Positions 1 to 9,279 of a stretch of DNA of 64,000 nt are shown one piece after another. The stretch spans positions 1 to 64,000 of the forward strand of contig CAJUGD010000019.1 in NCBI GenBank assembly GCA_910586205.1. The letters are read 5' to 3'. Under the pieces are notes generated by a model. It made no database searches. It saw only the letters and a list, made by a program, of their open reading frames with translations, and was not told the origin of the DNA. The position numbers and the translations under genes were made by a program. Position 1 is the stretch's first letter; each line of letters starts with the position of its first letter. The DNA is from an uncultured Lachnospiraceae bacterium. Its GTDB lineage: Bacteria; Bacillota; Clostridia; Lachnospirales; Lachnospiraceae.

Positions 1-71
1 TTATTAAAAAATGGAAGAAAAAAGTATATGGTTATCAAAGAAACATTGTACTAGAGGAAAGGAACAATTAA
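1..71 (+). CDS. Possible 3' end of an upstream gene (partial)
   Basis: One forward frame stays open from the window edge to a TAA at 69-71, encoding a lysine-rich tail that ends EERNN. It stops 4 bases before the next start, the spacing typical of this cluster. A second frame is open only to a TAG at 52-54. Too short to identify; the last codons overlap the ribosome binding site of the next gene. Confidence 0.35.
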   Translation, partial: IKKWKKKVYGYQRNIVLEERNN

Positions 72-75
72 CCGT

Positions 76-1176
76 ATGATTAAAGCGAATAGAATGGATA
101 GGGGGTTTTATAAATATCAAAAGGAATACGAAGATAAAGTGTTAGAAGTATTACGATCCGGATGGTATATTTTAGGCAATGAAGTCAGTTGTTTTGAAAA
201 GGAGTTTGCCAGTTATATAGGTACAAAGGATTGTGTAGGACTTGCAAGTGGTTTAGATGCATTGTGGATTGCTCTGAAAGCACTGGGAATCAGTAATGGT
301 GATGAGGTTATAGTCCAGGGAAATGCATATATTGCCAGCGTTATGGGAATTACACGTAATGGCGCAACGCCAGTATTTGTTGAACCCGATTGCTATTATC
401 AGATTGATGTTTCCAAAATTGAAGAAAAAATAACATCTAAGACAAAGGCTGTTTTGGTAGTGCATCTATATGGGCAAGTAGCTAAAATGGATGAGATTGT
501 ACGGCTATGTAATAAATATAATCTAAAACTTGTTGAAGATTGTGCGCAGGCCCATGGGGCAGCTTTTCAAAATAAAAAAGTAGGAGCTTTTGGCGATATA
601 GGATGTTTTTCCTTCTATCCCTCAAAAAATCTTGGAGCTTTTGGCGATGCAGGGGCGATTACAACAGACAATCTGGAATATGCAGAGTATATAAGGGTAT
701 TTCGAAATTATGGAAGTGAGAAAAGATATTATAATAAGATGGTTGGAACAAATTCCAGATTGGACGAAATTCAAGCAGGATTGCTGCGTATTAAATTGAA
801 ACATATACAGGAAATTACAGATGAAAGAATAAAAATTGCAGAAAAATATAATTGCGGAATACATAATAAAAAGATAATAAAACCACAGGTAAGAAAAGAA
901 ACCTATGGAGTATGGCACCAGTATGTAATCAGGATAGAAGATAGAAACGATTTTATCCAATATTTAGAGAATTGCGGGGTAGGAAGCCTTATACATTATC
1001 CTATACCACCACATTTATCAAAGGCATATCAATATTTAAATGTGGAAAAAGGAAGTTTTCCTGTTACTGAAAAATATGCAGCAACCGTTGTGTCGATACC
1101 ATTCTATAATGGGATGGAGGATGAGGAACAGGAAAAGGTTATAGAGATTATTAATGATTATAAATCCGAGGAGTAA
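76..1176 (+). CDS. DegT/DnrJ/EryC1/StrS-family sugar aminotransferase
   Basis: A 366-residue PLP-dependent enzyme of the family that aminates keto-sugars bound to nucleotides. The N-terminus (RSGWYILGNEVSCFEKEFA) and the SGLDALWIALKALG stretch are typical, as is the EDCAQAHGA segment. The motif FYPSKNLGAFGDAGAI near residue 185 contains the PLP-binding lysine. Length is normal for the family. It resembles the dTDP-3-keto-6-deoxyhexose 3-aminotransferase branch, but the exact sugar cannot be told from the sequence. It is the first complete gene of an AT-rich glycan cluster and is followed by a gene 4 bases downstream, so it is probably co-transcribed. Confidence 0.88.
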   Translation: MIKANRMDRGFYKYQKEYEDKVLEVLRSGWYILGNEVSCFEKEFASYIGTKDCVGLASGLDALWIALKALGISNGDEVIVQGNAYIASVMGITRNGATPVFVEPDCYYQIDVSKIEEKITSKTKAVLVVHLYGQVAKMDEIVRLCNKYNLKLVEDCAQAHGAAFQNKKVGAFGDIGCFSFYPSKNLGAFGDAGAITTDNLEYAEYIRVFRNYGSEKRYYNKMVGTNSRLDEIQAGLLRIKLKHIQEITDERIKIAEKYNCGIHNKKIIKPQVRKETYGVWHQYVIRIEDRNDFIQYLENCGVGSLIHYPIPPHLSKAYQYLNVEKGSFPVTEKYAATVVSIPFYNGMEDEEQEKVIEIINDYKSEE

Positions 1177-1180
1177 TAAG

Positions 1181-1888
1181 ATGATAATTGAACATTATGA
1201 AGTTTTTAAAACACAATTTGATTCATCAGAATTAAATCAAAAAAATTGGGATATATTGAGGACAGAGTCAGGAGAGAGCGCATATGCAATCGAAGACAGT
1301 ACCAAAGAATATGAGAGAAATTGTAAAGAAGCTGTTTCATATGAGATATCTTCTAAGTATATTGCTGATATTTTGAAGAAACAAAGGTGTAAGCATGTGG
1401 TGTCACTGGGAGTGGGAAAAGGAATTTTAGAATGGCATTTAAAAAAACAGATGCCAGAACTATATATTGAGTGCACAGATTATGCAGAATCAGCTATAGA
1501 AAAGTTAAAAACAGTTTTTGTTGATGGAGATGATTTTCATAGATTCGATATGTTAAAAGGGGATTATCAGATATTTAATAAAGATGCTTTCTTTATTATG
1601 TACCGTGTGTCAGAAGAATTTTGTTATTCAGATTGGTGCAAAATATTTAAGAAGATGAAGGAAAATGGGATAAAAAATATTTTGTTTATACCAGATATGC
1701 TGGCAACAGAAAATTTGGAAATACATATGAAGAAAAGACATGCAAAAAATGCAGAGCAGGGCATAAAGGACATTTTTTGTGGATGGATATACTCAGAAGA
1801 TGTACTAGAAGAAATATTTCAGACAGGAGAATATGAAATTGCTGAAAGACATTCTATGGGAGAGTTGGTTTTATATACGCTAAAATAG
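1181..1888 (+). CDS. Putative class I SAM-dependent methyltransferase
   Basis: 235 residues. The segment VVSLGVGKGILEWHL followed by an acidic CTDYAE about 20 residues later resembles SAM-binding motifs I and II of class I methyltransferases. No close family is recognised, so substrate (probably a sugar or a lipid-linked glycan) is inference from context. The ATG at 1181 is chosen over an upstream in-frame start inside the preceding gene because GAGGAG lies at 1168-1173 with good spacing. Base composition is AT-rich like its neighbours. Confidence 0.6.
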   Translation: MIIEHYEVFKTQFDSSELNQKNWDILRTESGESAYAIEDSTKEYERNCKEAVSYEISSKYIADILKKQRCKHVVSLGVGKGILEWHLKKQMPELYIECTDYAESAIEKLKTVFVDGDDFHRFDMLKGDYQIFNKDAFFIMYRVSEEFCYSDWCKIFKKMKENGIKNILFIPDMLATENLEIHMKKRHAKNAEQGIKDIFCGWIYSEDVLEEIFQTGEYEIAERHSMGELVLYTLK

Positions 1889-1918
1889 GTGGAATGCAAG
1901 ACACAAGAGGAATGACAG

Positions 1919-3127
1919 ATGAAAATTGGAACAATACTGTTTACCTATCATAGAAGTGAACATACACAAAAAGTTTTAGAGGCATTAGAAAAAAATGATG
2001 TACTGCCCTGGAAACTTTATATTTTTCAAGATGGAATAAAAGAAAGCACCAATTATCTTGAATGGAAAAAAGTAAATAAAATCATTCGAAATATTAATTG
2101 GTGCGAAACGAAAATCTATATTTCAGAGGAAAATAAAGGGTTGGCAAAGTCAGTGATCATGGGAATCAACCAGGTGTTTCAGGAGTGTGATGCAGCAATT
2201 ATTTTGGAGGATGACTGTGTACCATGTAAAGAGTATATGAGTTTTATGATATCGGCATTAAATATGTATAAAAAGAATCAGCAGGTATATTCTATAAGCG
2301 GGTATGCATGGGATATTGATTTGTCTCAATCAGATTATGATGCCTATTTTAACGGGAGAATTTGTTCCTATGGCTGGGGAACATGGAAGGATAGGTGGAA
2401 TCAATATGAGGAAGACTACCACATATTATCGAAAATAAAGAAGGATCTATCAGCCAATGAAAGATTGGAAATTTGGGGACAAGATTTAAAGGAAATGGTT
2501 ATTGGTAATGTGATAGGAAGGTGTGATTCCTGGGCTGTTTTCTGGGGACTAAAAATTATCGAGAAAGGCGGATATTGTTTAAGTCCGTACAAATCATTGG
2601 TGCATAATATAGGATTTGATGGTTCTGGAACACATGGTGCAAAGCTGCAAAGTGATGATACTGTTTTGATACATAAATTTAAGGATTCGTTTCGGCTGCC
2701 CCAAAAAGTTGAGAGCAGCAAAGAATGTGAAGAAGAATTTCAGTTCTTATTTGCCGGAAAACATGGTGAGGATAAGATGAAATTGTATCAAAAAGTATTG
2801 ATTCAATGGATACAGCTTAAACAAGCAGGAAAGACTGTGAAGATTCCTGATGAATGGAGAGAAAATATCGCTGTTTGGGGAAAAGGTGAGATTTACGATT
2901 GCTTTCTGAATGAGATTAAAGGACAAGTGACTGTTAAATATATCATTGAGAGCAGGCAGAGCGTTGAAGAATATAAAGGCATACCGGTTATTGCACTGAA
3001 AGATTTACCAGAGGATATAAAAAATATTGTTGTGATACCTTATTTTGATTTAGAAATTATTAGAACGAAAGTAGAAAAAACAAGAAAAGATATACGTTTG
3101 TGGGGAATCAATGAGTTACTGCAGTGA
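1919..3127 (+). CDS. Glycosyltransferase (GT-A fold) with C-terminal Rossmann-like module
   Basis: 402 residues. The N-terminal part starts with IGTILFTYHRSEHTQKVLEAL and has an acidic AAIILEDDCVPC near residue 98, the metal/nucleotide-sugar motif of a GT-A transferase, followed by GYAWDID and SYGWGTW. The last ~90 residues (from about 318) form a separate domain beginning AVWGKGEIYDCFL with the pattern seen in several neighbours (dinucleotide-type loop, then IPVIALKDLPED and a VVIPYFD strand). Donor and acceptor sugars are unknown. Confidence 0.75.
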   Translation: MKIGTILFTYHRSEHTQKVLEALEKNDVLPWKLYIFQDGIKESTNYLEWKKVNKIIRNINWCETKIYISEENKGLAKSVIMGINQVFQECDAAIILEDDCVPCKEYMSFMISALNMYKKNQQVYSISGYAWDIDLSQSDYDAYFNGRICSYGWGTWKDRWNQYEEDYHILSKIKKDLSANERLEIWGQDLKEMVIGNVIGRCDSWAVFWGLKIIEKGGYCLSPYKSLVHNIGFDGSGTHGAKLQSDDTVLIHKFKDSFRLPQKVESSKECEEEFQFLFAGKHGEDKMKLYQKVLIQWIQLKQAGKTVKIPDEWRENIAVWGKGEIYDCFLNEIKGQVTVKYIIESRQSVEEYKGIPVIALKDLPEDIKNIVVIPYFDLEIIRTKVEKTRKDIRLWGINELLQ

Positions 3128-3196
3128 TGGAGCTATAAAGAATATGCAAAAACAGAAAGGGTTTTAGCTCAGGATGGAGGCAGGAAAGGTGGTTAT

Positions 3197-3694
3197 GTGA
3201 GAAAAAACATTAAAAAAACACTTTGGAAAGTAACCATGGCAATCAGTTATATTGCTTTGACGCTATTTGCTGTATTTCAATTTGCATTGTTGGTAAGTAA
3301 AAATAAAGATAGGATAATCAATAAATATAAAAAATATTATTTGGTGATGATGGGATGGATGGATATTGCAACCAAAGGGTTTCGCTTAGATGAATATCTC
3401 AAAAATTACGGCTATCATCAAATCGCTGTCTATGGCGCAGGAGATATGGGGAAACACTTGATACAGCAATTAAAGGGAACTGAAGTCAGGATTCAATATG
3501 TGATCGATAAAATAACTTTTCCTAATCAAGTGGATATGCTGCCTGTCTATCGGCCAGAGGATATATTACCTGCAGTAGATGCTGTTATCGTAACTCCAAT
3601 TTGTGAATATTTAAAAATCAAGGAAAAAATATCAGAACAAATGAAGTGTCCTATTATTTCACTGGAAGATATAATAGCAGGAGGAAAAACGTGA
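3197..3694 (+). CDS. Small membrane-anchored protein with Rossmann-like module
   Basis: 165 residues, GTG start preceded by GGAGG-like sequence around 3176. One hydrophobic segment at about residues 11-32 is followed by a basic linker and then, from about residue 78, the same module as its neighbours: AVYGAGDMGKHLIQQL, a second strand ending VIDK, then LPVYRPEDILPAVDAVIVT. No glycosyltransferase domain is attached, so this is a stand-alone, membrane-tethered version of the module. Function unknown; it might bind a nucleotide or nucleotide sugar, but that is inference. Confidence 0.6.
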   Translation: MRKNIKKTLWKVTMAISYIALTLFAVFQFALLVSKNKDRIINKYKKYYLVMMGWMDIATKGFRLDEYLKNYGYHQIAVYGAGDMGKHLIQQLKGTEVRIQYVIDKITFPNQVDMLPVYRPEDILPAVDAVIVTPICEYLKIKEKISEQMKCPIISLEDIIAGGKT

Positions 3695-4488
3695 AAAGAT
3701 TGGTAATCGTTGTATTAAATTACCTAAACTATCAAGATACAATGGAATGTGTAGACAGTATCTTAAACATGCAGTATTCCATCAGCGGAATTGTTATTGT
3801 GGATAATGGTTCCAATAATAAATCTTTTGAACGGCTGAGAAAAAGATATATTATGGAAAAACAGGTATATGTGATTGCTGGTAAAAAGAACAAGGGATAT
3901 GCAAAAGGAAATAATTTAGGGATTGATTATGCCAGAAAGAAATTAAAAGCTGAATTTGTTTTGATCGTAAATAATGATACGGTTTTTATTGACAAACAAT
4001 ATATAAAGAATCTGCTTAACCGATATGAACCTGGTGTTGGGGTGATTGGAAGCAGAATCCTTTTGAAAAACGGAAATGAACAAATGCCGCTTATGTTTTA
4101 TCTTGGCATGAAGGATTCACTAATGCGATATATGAATATGTTTTCATTGAAATACGGAAGTGATTTTGGATTTCCAGCCAGTCAGGGTAATCCGCAGATG
4201 GTTTTACATGGATGTGCATTATTGTTTACTCCGGACTTTTTTAAGTATTACAAAGGATTTTATAAGCGTACTTTTCTTTATGAAGAAGAGGCTATTTTAT
4301 ATTTAATGTGTAAATGTAAAAATCTGAAACAAATTTATGCGCCGGAAGCTGAAATCTACCACAAAGAAGATCAATCATCCATGATGAGTTTTCAAAATGA
4401 TGGAATTATTCAGAGAAAATATGCCTTTCAGAGTGAAAAATATATTTTATTGTGGATATTAAAATATAAAATAAGCAGAGTCAAATAA
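3691..4488 (+). CDS. Family 2 glycosyltransferase
   Basis: 265 residues of GT-A type resembling rhamnosyltransferase-like family 2 enzymes: VIVVLNYLNYQDTMECVDSI, IVIVDNGSNNKS, NKGYAKGNNLGIDYA and the VLIVNNDT acidic motif near residue 93. A late KEDQSSMM segment fits the acceptor region. The GTG at 3691 is preferred over an upstream ATG because AGGAGG sits 6 bases before it and its start overlaps the previous stop (GTGA), a sign of translational coupling. No Rossmann module is present here. Confidence 0.82.
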   Translation: MKRLVIVVLNYLNYQDTMECVDSILNMQYSISGIVIVDNGSNNKSFERLRKRYIMEKQVYVIAGKKNKGYAKGNNLGIDYARKKLKAEFVLIVNNDTVFIDKQYIKNLLNRYEPGVGVIGSRILLKNGNEQMPLMFYLGMKDSLMRYMNMFSLKYGSDFGFPASQGNPQMVLHGCALLFTPDFFKYYKGFYKRTFLYEEEAILYLMCKCKNLKQIYAPEAEIYHKEDQSSMMSFQNDGIIQRKYAFQSEKYILLWILKYKISRVK

Positions 4489-4493
4489 CGGCG

Positions 4494-4520
4494 CTTGGCT
4501 CATTACTTGTGGAAATAAAG
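4494..4520 (+). repeat. 27-bp sequence repeated at 13838-13864
   Basis: The stretch beginning CTTGGCTC and ending GTGGAAATAAAG recurs upstream of ffh at 13838-13864 with 22 of 27 identical positions by eye. Both copies lie 23-33 bases before a start codon. Role unknown. Confidence 0.45.
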
Positions 4521-4543
4521 ATGAAATTAGTTGGAGAATGAAG

Positions 4544-5593
4544 ATGAGAAAAGTTGTAATATATGGTATTGGAAAACTAGGAAAGAGCTTTGTTGAACAC
4601 TGCATTCAACAGGGAGTGCAAGGAATGGAATTGGCAGATAGTGACAGCAATTTGTGGGGAACAGAAGTTTATGGGATGGAAATAAAAAATCCAAATAAGA
4701 TATTATGGGAAAGGTATGAATTGGTGGTGATTGGGGCAGGTACTCAACACAGCGGCGAAATATGGGATCGTTTAATAAATTCATATAAGGTATCTGAAGA
4801 CAAAATAGTATCTTATCTGGATGCTGTGATTTTGCAAAAAGGGGAGTGCTATAATTGGGGAAATATGGAGTTTGGAGAAGAACTTGAAACAAGCATCCTT
4901 ACTTCCGGAAAGGAAATCGGAAGAAAAATAAAAGCAGAGTCCATGAATGATTTGGAAAAATATTTTTTCTGCGGTAAACATAAGACTATCAATAAGTGGA
5001 TGCATTATTTTGAAGCTTATGAAAGATTTTTTGCCAAGTATAGAAATAAAGATTTGTCCATATTAGAGATCGGAGTTTTTAAAGGCGGTTCTTTACAAAT
5101 GTGGAAGAATTATTTTAAAGGCTCCTGTAATAAAGTGATGGTATATGGGATTGATATTGATCCGGAATGTAAGCAATTAGAGGAAGATAATATTAAGATC
5201 TTTATAGGTTCTCAGGAAGACAGGGATTTTTTGCACAAAGTAAAAAAGGAGATCGGGAAAGTTGATATATTGATTGATGACGGCGGCCACACAATGAACC
5301 AGCAGATTGTTTCTTTTGAAGAATTGTTTGATCTTGTTGATGAGAATGGGATTTATCTGTGTGAGGATTTACATACCTCCTATATGGAACGATATGGGGG
5401 CGAATATCAGGGAGACACATTTATAGAATATTCAAAGAATTTCATTGACTATCTTCATGCTCAATATTCTGAGACAAACAAATTGCAGAGAAACCAATAT
5501 TCAGACAGTATAAAATATATTACATATTGTGACAGCATGATTTTCATAGAAAAAAAGAAGCATACTGCAAGAAGTATAGAGATGAAAATATGA
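4544..5593 (+). CDS. Rossmann-like module fused to a SAM-dependent methyltransferase
   Basis: 349 residues. Residues 1 to ~95 form the module (VVIYGIGKLGKSFVEH, then ADSDSNLWGTEVYGMEI and VVIGAGT). The C-terminal part, from about residue 165, has ILEIGVFKGGSLQMW, YGIDIDPECKQ, and VDILIDDGGHTMNQQI, typical of the CmcI/macrocin O-methyltransferase-like family. It is likely to O-methylate a sugar of the polymer. The ATG at 4544 is chosen over the ATG at 4538 because GGAG at 4533-4536 would be too close to the latter. Confidence 0.72.
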   Translation: MRKVVIYGIGKLGKSFVEHCIQQGVQGMELADSDSNLWGTEVYGMEIKNPNKILWERYELVVIGAGTQHSGEIWDRLINSYKVSEDKIVSYLDAVILQKGECYNWGNMEFGEELETSILTSGKEIGRKIKAESMNDLEKYFFCGKHKTINKWMHYFEAYERFFAKYRNKDLSILEIGVFKGGSLQMWKNYFKGSCNKVMVYGIDIDPECKQLEEDNIKIFIGSQEDRDFLHKVKKEIGKVDILIDDGGHTMNQQIVSFEELFDLVDENGIYLCEDLHTSYMERYGGEYQGDTFIEYSKNFIDYLHAQYSETNKLQRNQYSDSIKYITYCDSMIFIEKKKHTARSIEMKI

Positions 5594-5661
5594 AGAAATA
5601 AAGCCTGTTATCAGAAACAAACATGATTGAATGACAGGAAATAAAGGAAAGAAGAATCCAT

Positions 5662-7785
5662 ATGTTAAATGAGCAAAAGGAAATGCAGGCAACAAGGGAA
5701 AAATTTCAGCATTTAAAAAATAAAAAAATTTTAGTTTATGGTACCGGACTTACTGCAAAACGTTTAATTCGCAGCCTTTCAGGGTTTCAGATTCATGGGA
5801 TTGTGGATCGGGTACATTTTGGGGGAGAAGTAGAAGGAATACCCATTGTTCTTTGGGATGAAATTGGAACAGTAAAAATTGATACGGTAATTATTGCATC
5901 TGCACCTTATAATTATAGAGTAATTTATGAGAGAATCATCAATAAATGTATCTTATATAATATTACAATATATGGTGCAAATGGGCAGGATTTAAAGGAA
6001 TATTTTGGCTGGAATTGTTTTGGTGTTGATGCCGGAAGATATTTTAGGAAGAATGAACATGAATTGAAACAATTAGTTTCACAATATGATGCGGTCAGTT
6101 TTGATTTATTTGATACATTGATTATGCGTAAAACTTTGGAGCCAGCAGATGTTTTCGATATTGTAGAAGACAGGATTGAAAAAAAAGGGATAGCAATCAA
6201 TCACTTTAAAATAATACGAAGAGAGGCAGAGTTAGAATCAAATGGTGAAAATATATATAAAATATATGAAATACTTGGGAAACATACAGGATTGACAAAG
6301 GAACAAGAACAGATTGTGTTAGAGACAGAATTGGAGTGTGAAAAAAATGTTCTGATGCCAAGGCGCAAAATGATAGAAATATTGGAATATGCAAAAGAAC
6401 TTGGGAAAAAGGTTTCTATTATTTCGAATATGTATTTGCCGGAGGATATTTTAGATAATATGCTGAAGGAGATGCACATATCTGGATATGATAAAATTTA
6501 TGTATCCTGTGATTATGGGGTATCAAAAGAAGGCGGATTGTTTGAGGTGTATCTGCAGGACCGGAAGAACATGAATTGCTTGCACATCGGGGATAATTTT
6601 ACGGCTGATGTGCAGGCGCCTTTAAGGTATGGAATAGACTCTTATGGAATAAAAAGTGCATTGGATATGGTAAAGATATCTAATTTTGCTAATATTCTTC
6701 CTTGGGCTGACACCTGCAACGAAAAAAATCTTCTTGGATTGGCTGCGGCAGAGTTATTTAATGATCCTTTTGCCCTATATCATACCGGGGGCGTAGTACA
6801 TATTGACAGCTTTGAAAAGGCGGGAAAAATTTTTGCAGCGCCGTTGGCAGTCATCTATATATTGGAACTGATTTCCTATTTGAAGAAAAATCCAATGTAT
6901 CAAAAAGTGATTTTCGGCGCCAGAGATGAAGCTGTTTTTTTAAAACTATACAACAAACTCAGGGAAAAATCTGAAAGGAATCGTGATTTGCCGGAAGCTT
7001 TGTATTTGTTGGTGTCCAGAAAATTATGCATACGTGCAAGTATGAAAACCGAAGATGATATATACAGATTAAAGATACATGCAGACCTGGAAAGGCCGGA
7101 ATCGGCACTGATTGATATTATGGGAATGTCTGAAGATAAAGTAACTTCTTATAATAAAGAATCGTGTGCAGATATTATGGATTATTATATTGCATACAAA
7201 GACAGGATTTTAAAAAAATCAAAGATTGTACGCGAAAGGTATATAGAGTACCTGAAGGAATGCAGATTGTATCTGGATCAAAAATATTTATTTTGTGACT
7301 TTATTTCCCAGGGGACGGTTCAATATTCCTTGAACCGGATTTTCTCTCAACCTATGGATGGATTTTTTCTCTGCAAATATATTGGTCAAAATCCCTTTCC
7401 GATTCATTCTGAAAGTATCTATACCGATCCGTGGCAGGGCGGAAGTATTTTGTTTGAAAAACATTGCTTTTTGGAAACTATTTTTTCCTCAGCAGATCCA
7501 TCGGTTGAAGATATAGACGAGGGAGGAATGCCTGTTTTTTCCAAAGAAATACGTACAGAAGAAGAAATTAACCATATGTGTAAAGAGCAGCAGGGGATTG
7601 AGATGTACTTTTGGGATTATTATGAAAATTTATGGGTAGAAGGGGCAGAAATAAAAAAGAAAATTCCCGAGGCTTTGGTATATATGTGTGATGAAGTGGA
7701 ATATACAGGTGAATGTAAAGATGTGAGAAAAATGAAGTTGTATAATGACTTGACAAATGATTATCGAGAGATTTTAAAAGAATAG
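5662..7785 (+). CDS. HAD-superfamily hydrolase (COG5610-like) with N-terminal Rossmann-like module
   Basis: 707 residues. The N-terminus (to ~110) carries the module (ILVYGTGLTAKRLIRSL, VDRVHFGG). A HAD domain follows: motif I SFDLFDTLIMR near residue 147, SIISNMYLP (motif II), a lysine in SKEGGLFEVY (motif III) and HIGDNFTADVQAP (motif IV). The remaining ~350 residues resemble the C-terminal part of large predicted HAD hydrolases found in capsule and lipopolysaccharide clusters. Substrate unknown; a phosphosugar is plausible. All four HAD motifs are intact, suggesting an active phosphatase. Confidence 0.72.
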   Translation: MLNEQKEMQATREKFQHLKNKKILVYGTGLTAKRLIRSLSGFQIHGIVDRVHFGGEVEGIPIVLWDEIGTVKIDTVIIASAPYNYRVIYERIINKCILYNITIYGANGQDLKEYFGWNCFGVDAGRYFRKNEHELKQLVSQYDAVSFDLFDTLIMRKTLEPADVFDIVEDRIEKKGIAINHFKIIRREAELESNGENIYKIYEILGKHTGLTKEQEQIVLETELECEKNVLMPRRKMIEILEYAKELGKKVSIISNMYLPEDILDNMLKEMHISGYDKIYVSCDYGVSKEGGLFEVYLQDRKNMNCLHIGDNFTADVQAPLRYGIDSYGIKSALDMVKISNFANILPWADTCNEKNLLGLAAAELFNDPFALYHTGGVVHIDSFEKAGKIFAAPLAVIYILELISYLKKNPMYQKVIFGARDEAVFLKLYNKLREKSERNRDLPEALYLLVSRKLCIRASMKTEDDIYRLKIHADLERPESALIDIMGMSEDKVTSYNKESCADIMDYYIAYKDRILKKSKIVRERYIEYLKECRLYLDQKYLFCDFISQGTVQYSLNRIFSQPMDGFFLCKYIGQNPFPIHSESIYTDPWQGGSILFEKHCFLETIFSSADPSVEDIDEGGMPVFSKEIRTEEEINHMCKEQQGIEMYFWDYYENLWVEGAEIKKKIPEALVYMCDEVEYTGECKDVRKMKLYNDLTNDYREILKE

Positions 7786-7848
7786 CATCATAAATTTTCT
7801 TGGCAGGAAGAAATAACGATCAAATGAAAGCAGAGGATTAAATCGAGT

Positions 7849-9279
7849 GTGAATAGTTTCTTTTTTGGAGCCGGCAGACTAGGAAGATATTGGTTAGGTC
7901 AATGGAAGAATTTTAAGCTTGAGCCAGATGGCATTTTGGATAATCATGAAAGTTTATGGGGAACCATGTGTGATGGAGTGATGGTTTTCAGTCCGGACAG
8001 AATAAAAGAGTTTGATTTTGATTATATTTTTGTTACTTGCCGAAATGAGAACGAAATCATTCAACAACTATTAGATTTAGAAATTCCGGAAAAAAGCATT
8101 GTAAGCGGTGATCATAATATTATCAATCATATGTTCTATTATGCTGCAAAAAAAATGATCTCTACAGAATTTATGGAAGAATTTTATGACAGTGATTTTG
8201 TCAGCAAGGTATTGTTTGATCTACAGAATGGAATGGTTTTAGGAGGAGTTGAGGCATGGAGTTATGACTTGGCAAAAAGACTGAAGGAAACAGGCCATCA
8301 AGGAGTATACCTAGCTGCTGATCCGGTGGGGGAGGAGATTCGTGATGAGACTTATCCTGTTTGTACATTAAGTCTTGAGAGCATTGAAAAACAAAAGAAT
8401 AAAATAGAATTATGTATAAAAGAAATTTCAAAAAATCTCCCTTGTACAATTATATGTAACTTTCCACAACATATATTTTGGTCAGCATGTTTTGTAAAAG
8501 GTATGTATCCGGAGAAGGTAAGGATTATTGCCGTTCAGCATAGTGACGACCGGCTCTACTATAATGCATACAGTCTTTGGCAGGAGTATATTGACCGATG
8601 TATGGTAATCAGCTCTGCAATAGAGCATAAATTATTGTCATTTGGAATGGAGCAGAATAAAATTGTCCGTTTGGAATGGAATATTTTCTGTAAAGATAGG
8701 ATAGACAGGCAATGGAGCAGAGAGAACACATGCTTGCAGATCGGGTATGCAGGGAGGGTTACAATGAGACCTAAAAGGGTTGATTTGTTCATTCCTTTGG
8801 CCGAGAAACTAAAAAGGATTCATGTAAACTTTCATATTAACATAGCAGGAACAGGTAATTATGGCGAAAAATTGAAAGAAAAAATACAGGAAGAAGGCTT
8901 ACAGGATTGTATGACTTGTATAGGTTACATCGACAGACAGGATATCCCTGATTTCTGGAGCAGACAAGATATTATGATCAGTTGTTCCGAGTGGGAGGGC
9001 CACAGCATTTCCCAATCCGAAGCCATGGCAGAGGGCGCGGTGCCTGTTATTACAGATGTATCGGGAGCAAGGGATGATGTGACAGACGGTTATAATGGAT
9101 ATGTGGTGAATGTAGGCGATATAGACGCACTTGCAGACAGAATCCAGGAATTGTATCTTAACCGGGACAAGCTTGAACAAATGGGAATCCGAGCACACAA
9201 TACCATCTGCAGGCGGCAAAAAAATAGGGATCAGACGCTCTTTTGGGATGATCTGATAAAGAAGGTCTGGCAAAAATGA
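7849..9279 (+). CDS. Family 4 glycosyltransferase with N-terminal Rossmann-like module
   Basis: 476 residues, GTG start with AGAGGAT about 11 bases upstream. Residues 1-95 are the module (FFFGAGRLGRYW, LDNHESLWGTMCDG, YIFVTCRNENE). The rest is a GT-B enzyme: YAGRVTMRPKRVDLF, INIAGTGNYGEKL, and the donor-binding E-x7-E type motif EWEGHSISQSEAMAEG near residue 383. It should be a retaining GT4 transferase acting on the growing glycan on the cytosolic side of the membrane. The next gene starts within its stop codon. Confidence 0.82.
   Translation: MNSFFFGAGRLGRYWLGQWKNFKLEPDGILDNHESLWGTMCDGVMVFSPDRIKEFDFDYIFVTCRNENEIIQQLLDLEIPEKSIVSGDHNIINHMFYYAAKKMISTEFMEEFYDSDFVSKVLFDLQNGMVLGGVEAWSYDLAKRLKETGHQGVYLAADPVGEEIRDETYPVCTLSLESIEKQKNKIELCIKEISKNLPCTIICNFPQHIFWSACFVKGMYPEKVRIIAVQHSDDRLYYNAYSLWQEYIDRCMVISSAIEHKLLSFGMEQNKIVRLEWNIFCKDRIDRQWSRENTCLQIGYAGRVTMRPKRVDLFIPLAEKLKRIHVNFHINIAGTGNYGEKLKEKIQEEGLQDCMTCIGYIDRQDIPDFWSRQDIMISCSEWEGHSISQSEAMAEGAVPVITDVSGARDDVTDGYNGYVVNVGDIDALADRIQELYLNRDKLEQMGIRAHNTICRRQKNRDQTLFWDDLIKKVWQK

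Noticed and set aside
1154..1180. Upstream start for the methyltransferase gene
   Set aside because: It lies inside the aminotransferase gene without a ribosome binding site; ATG at 1181 has GAGGAG.
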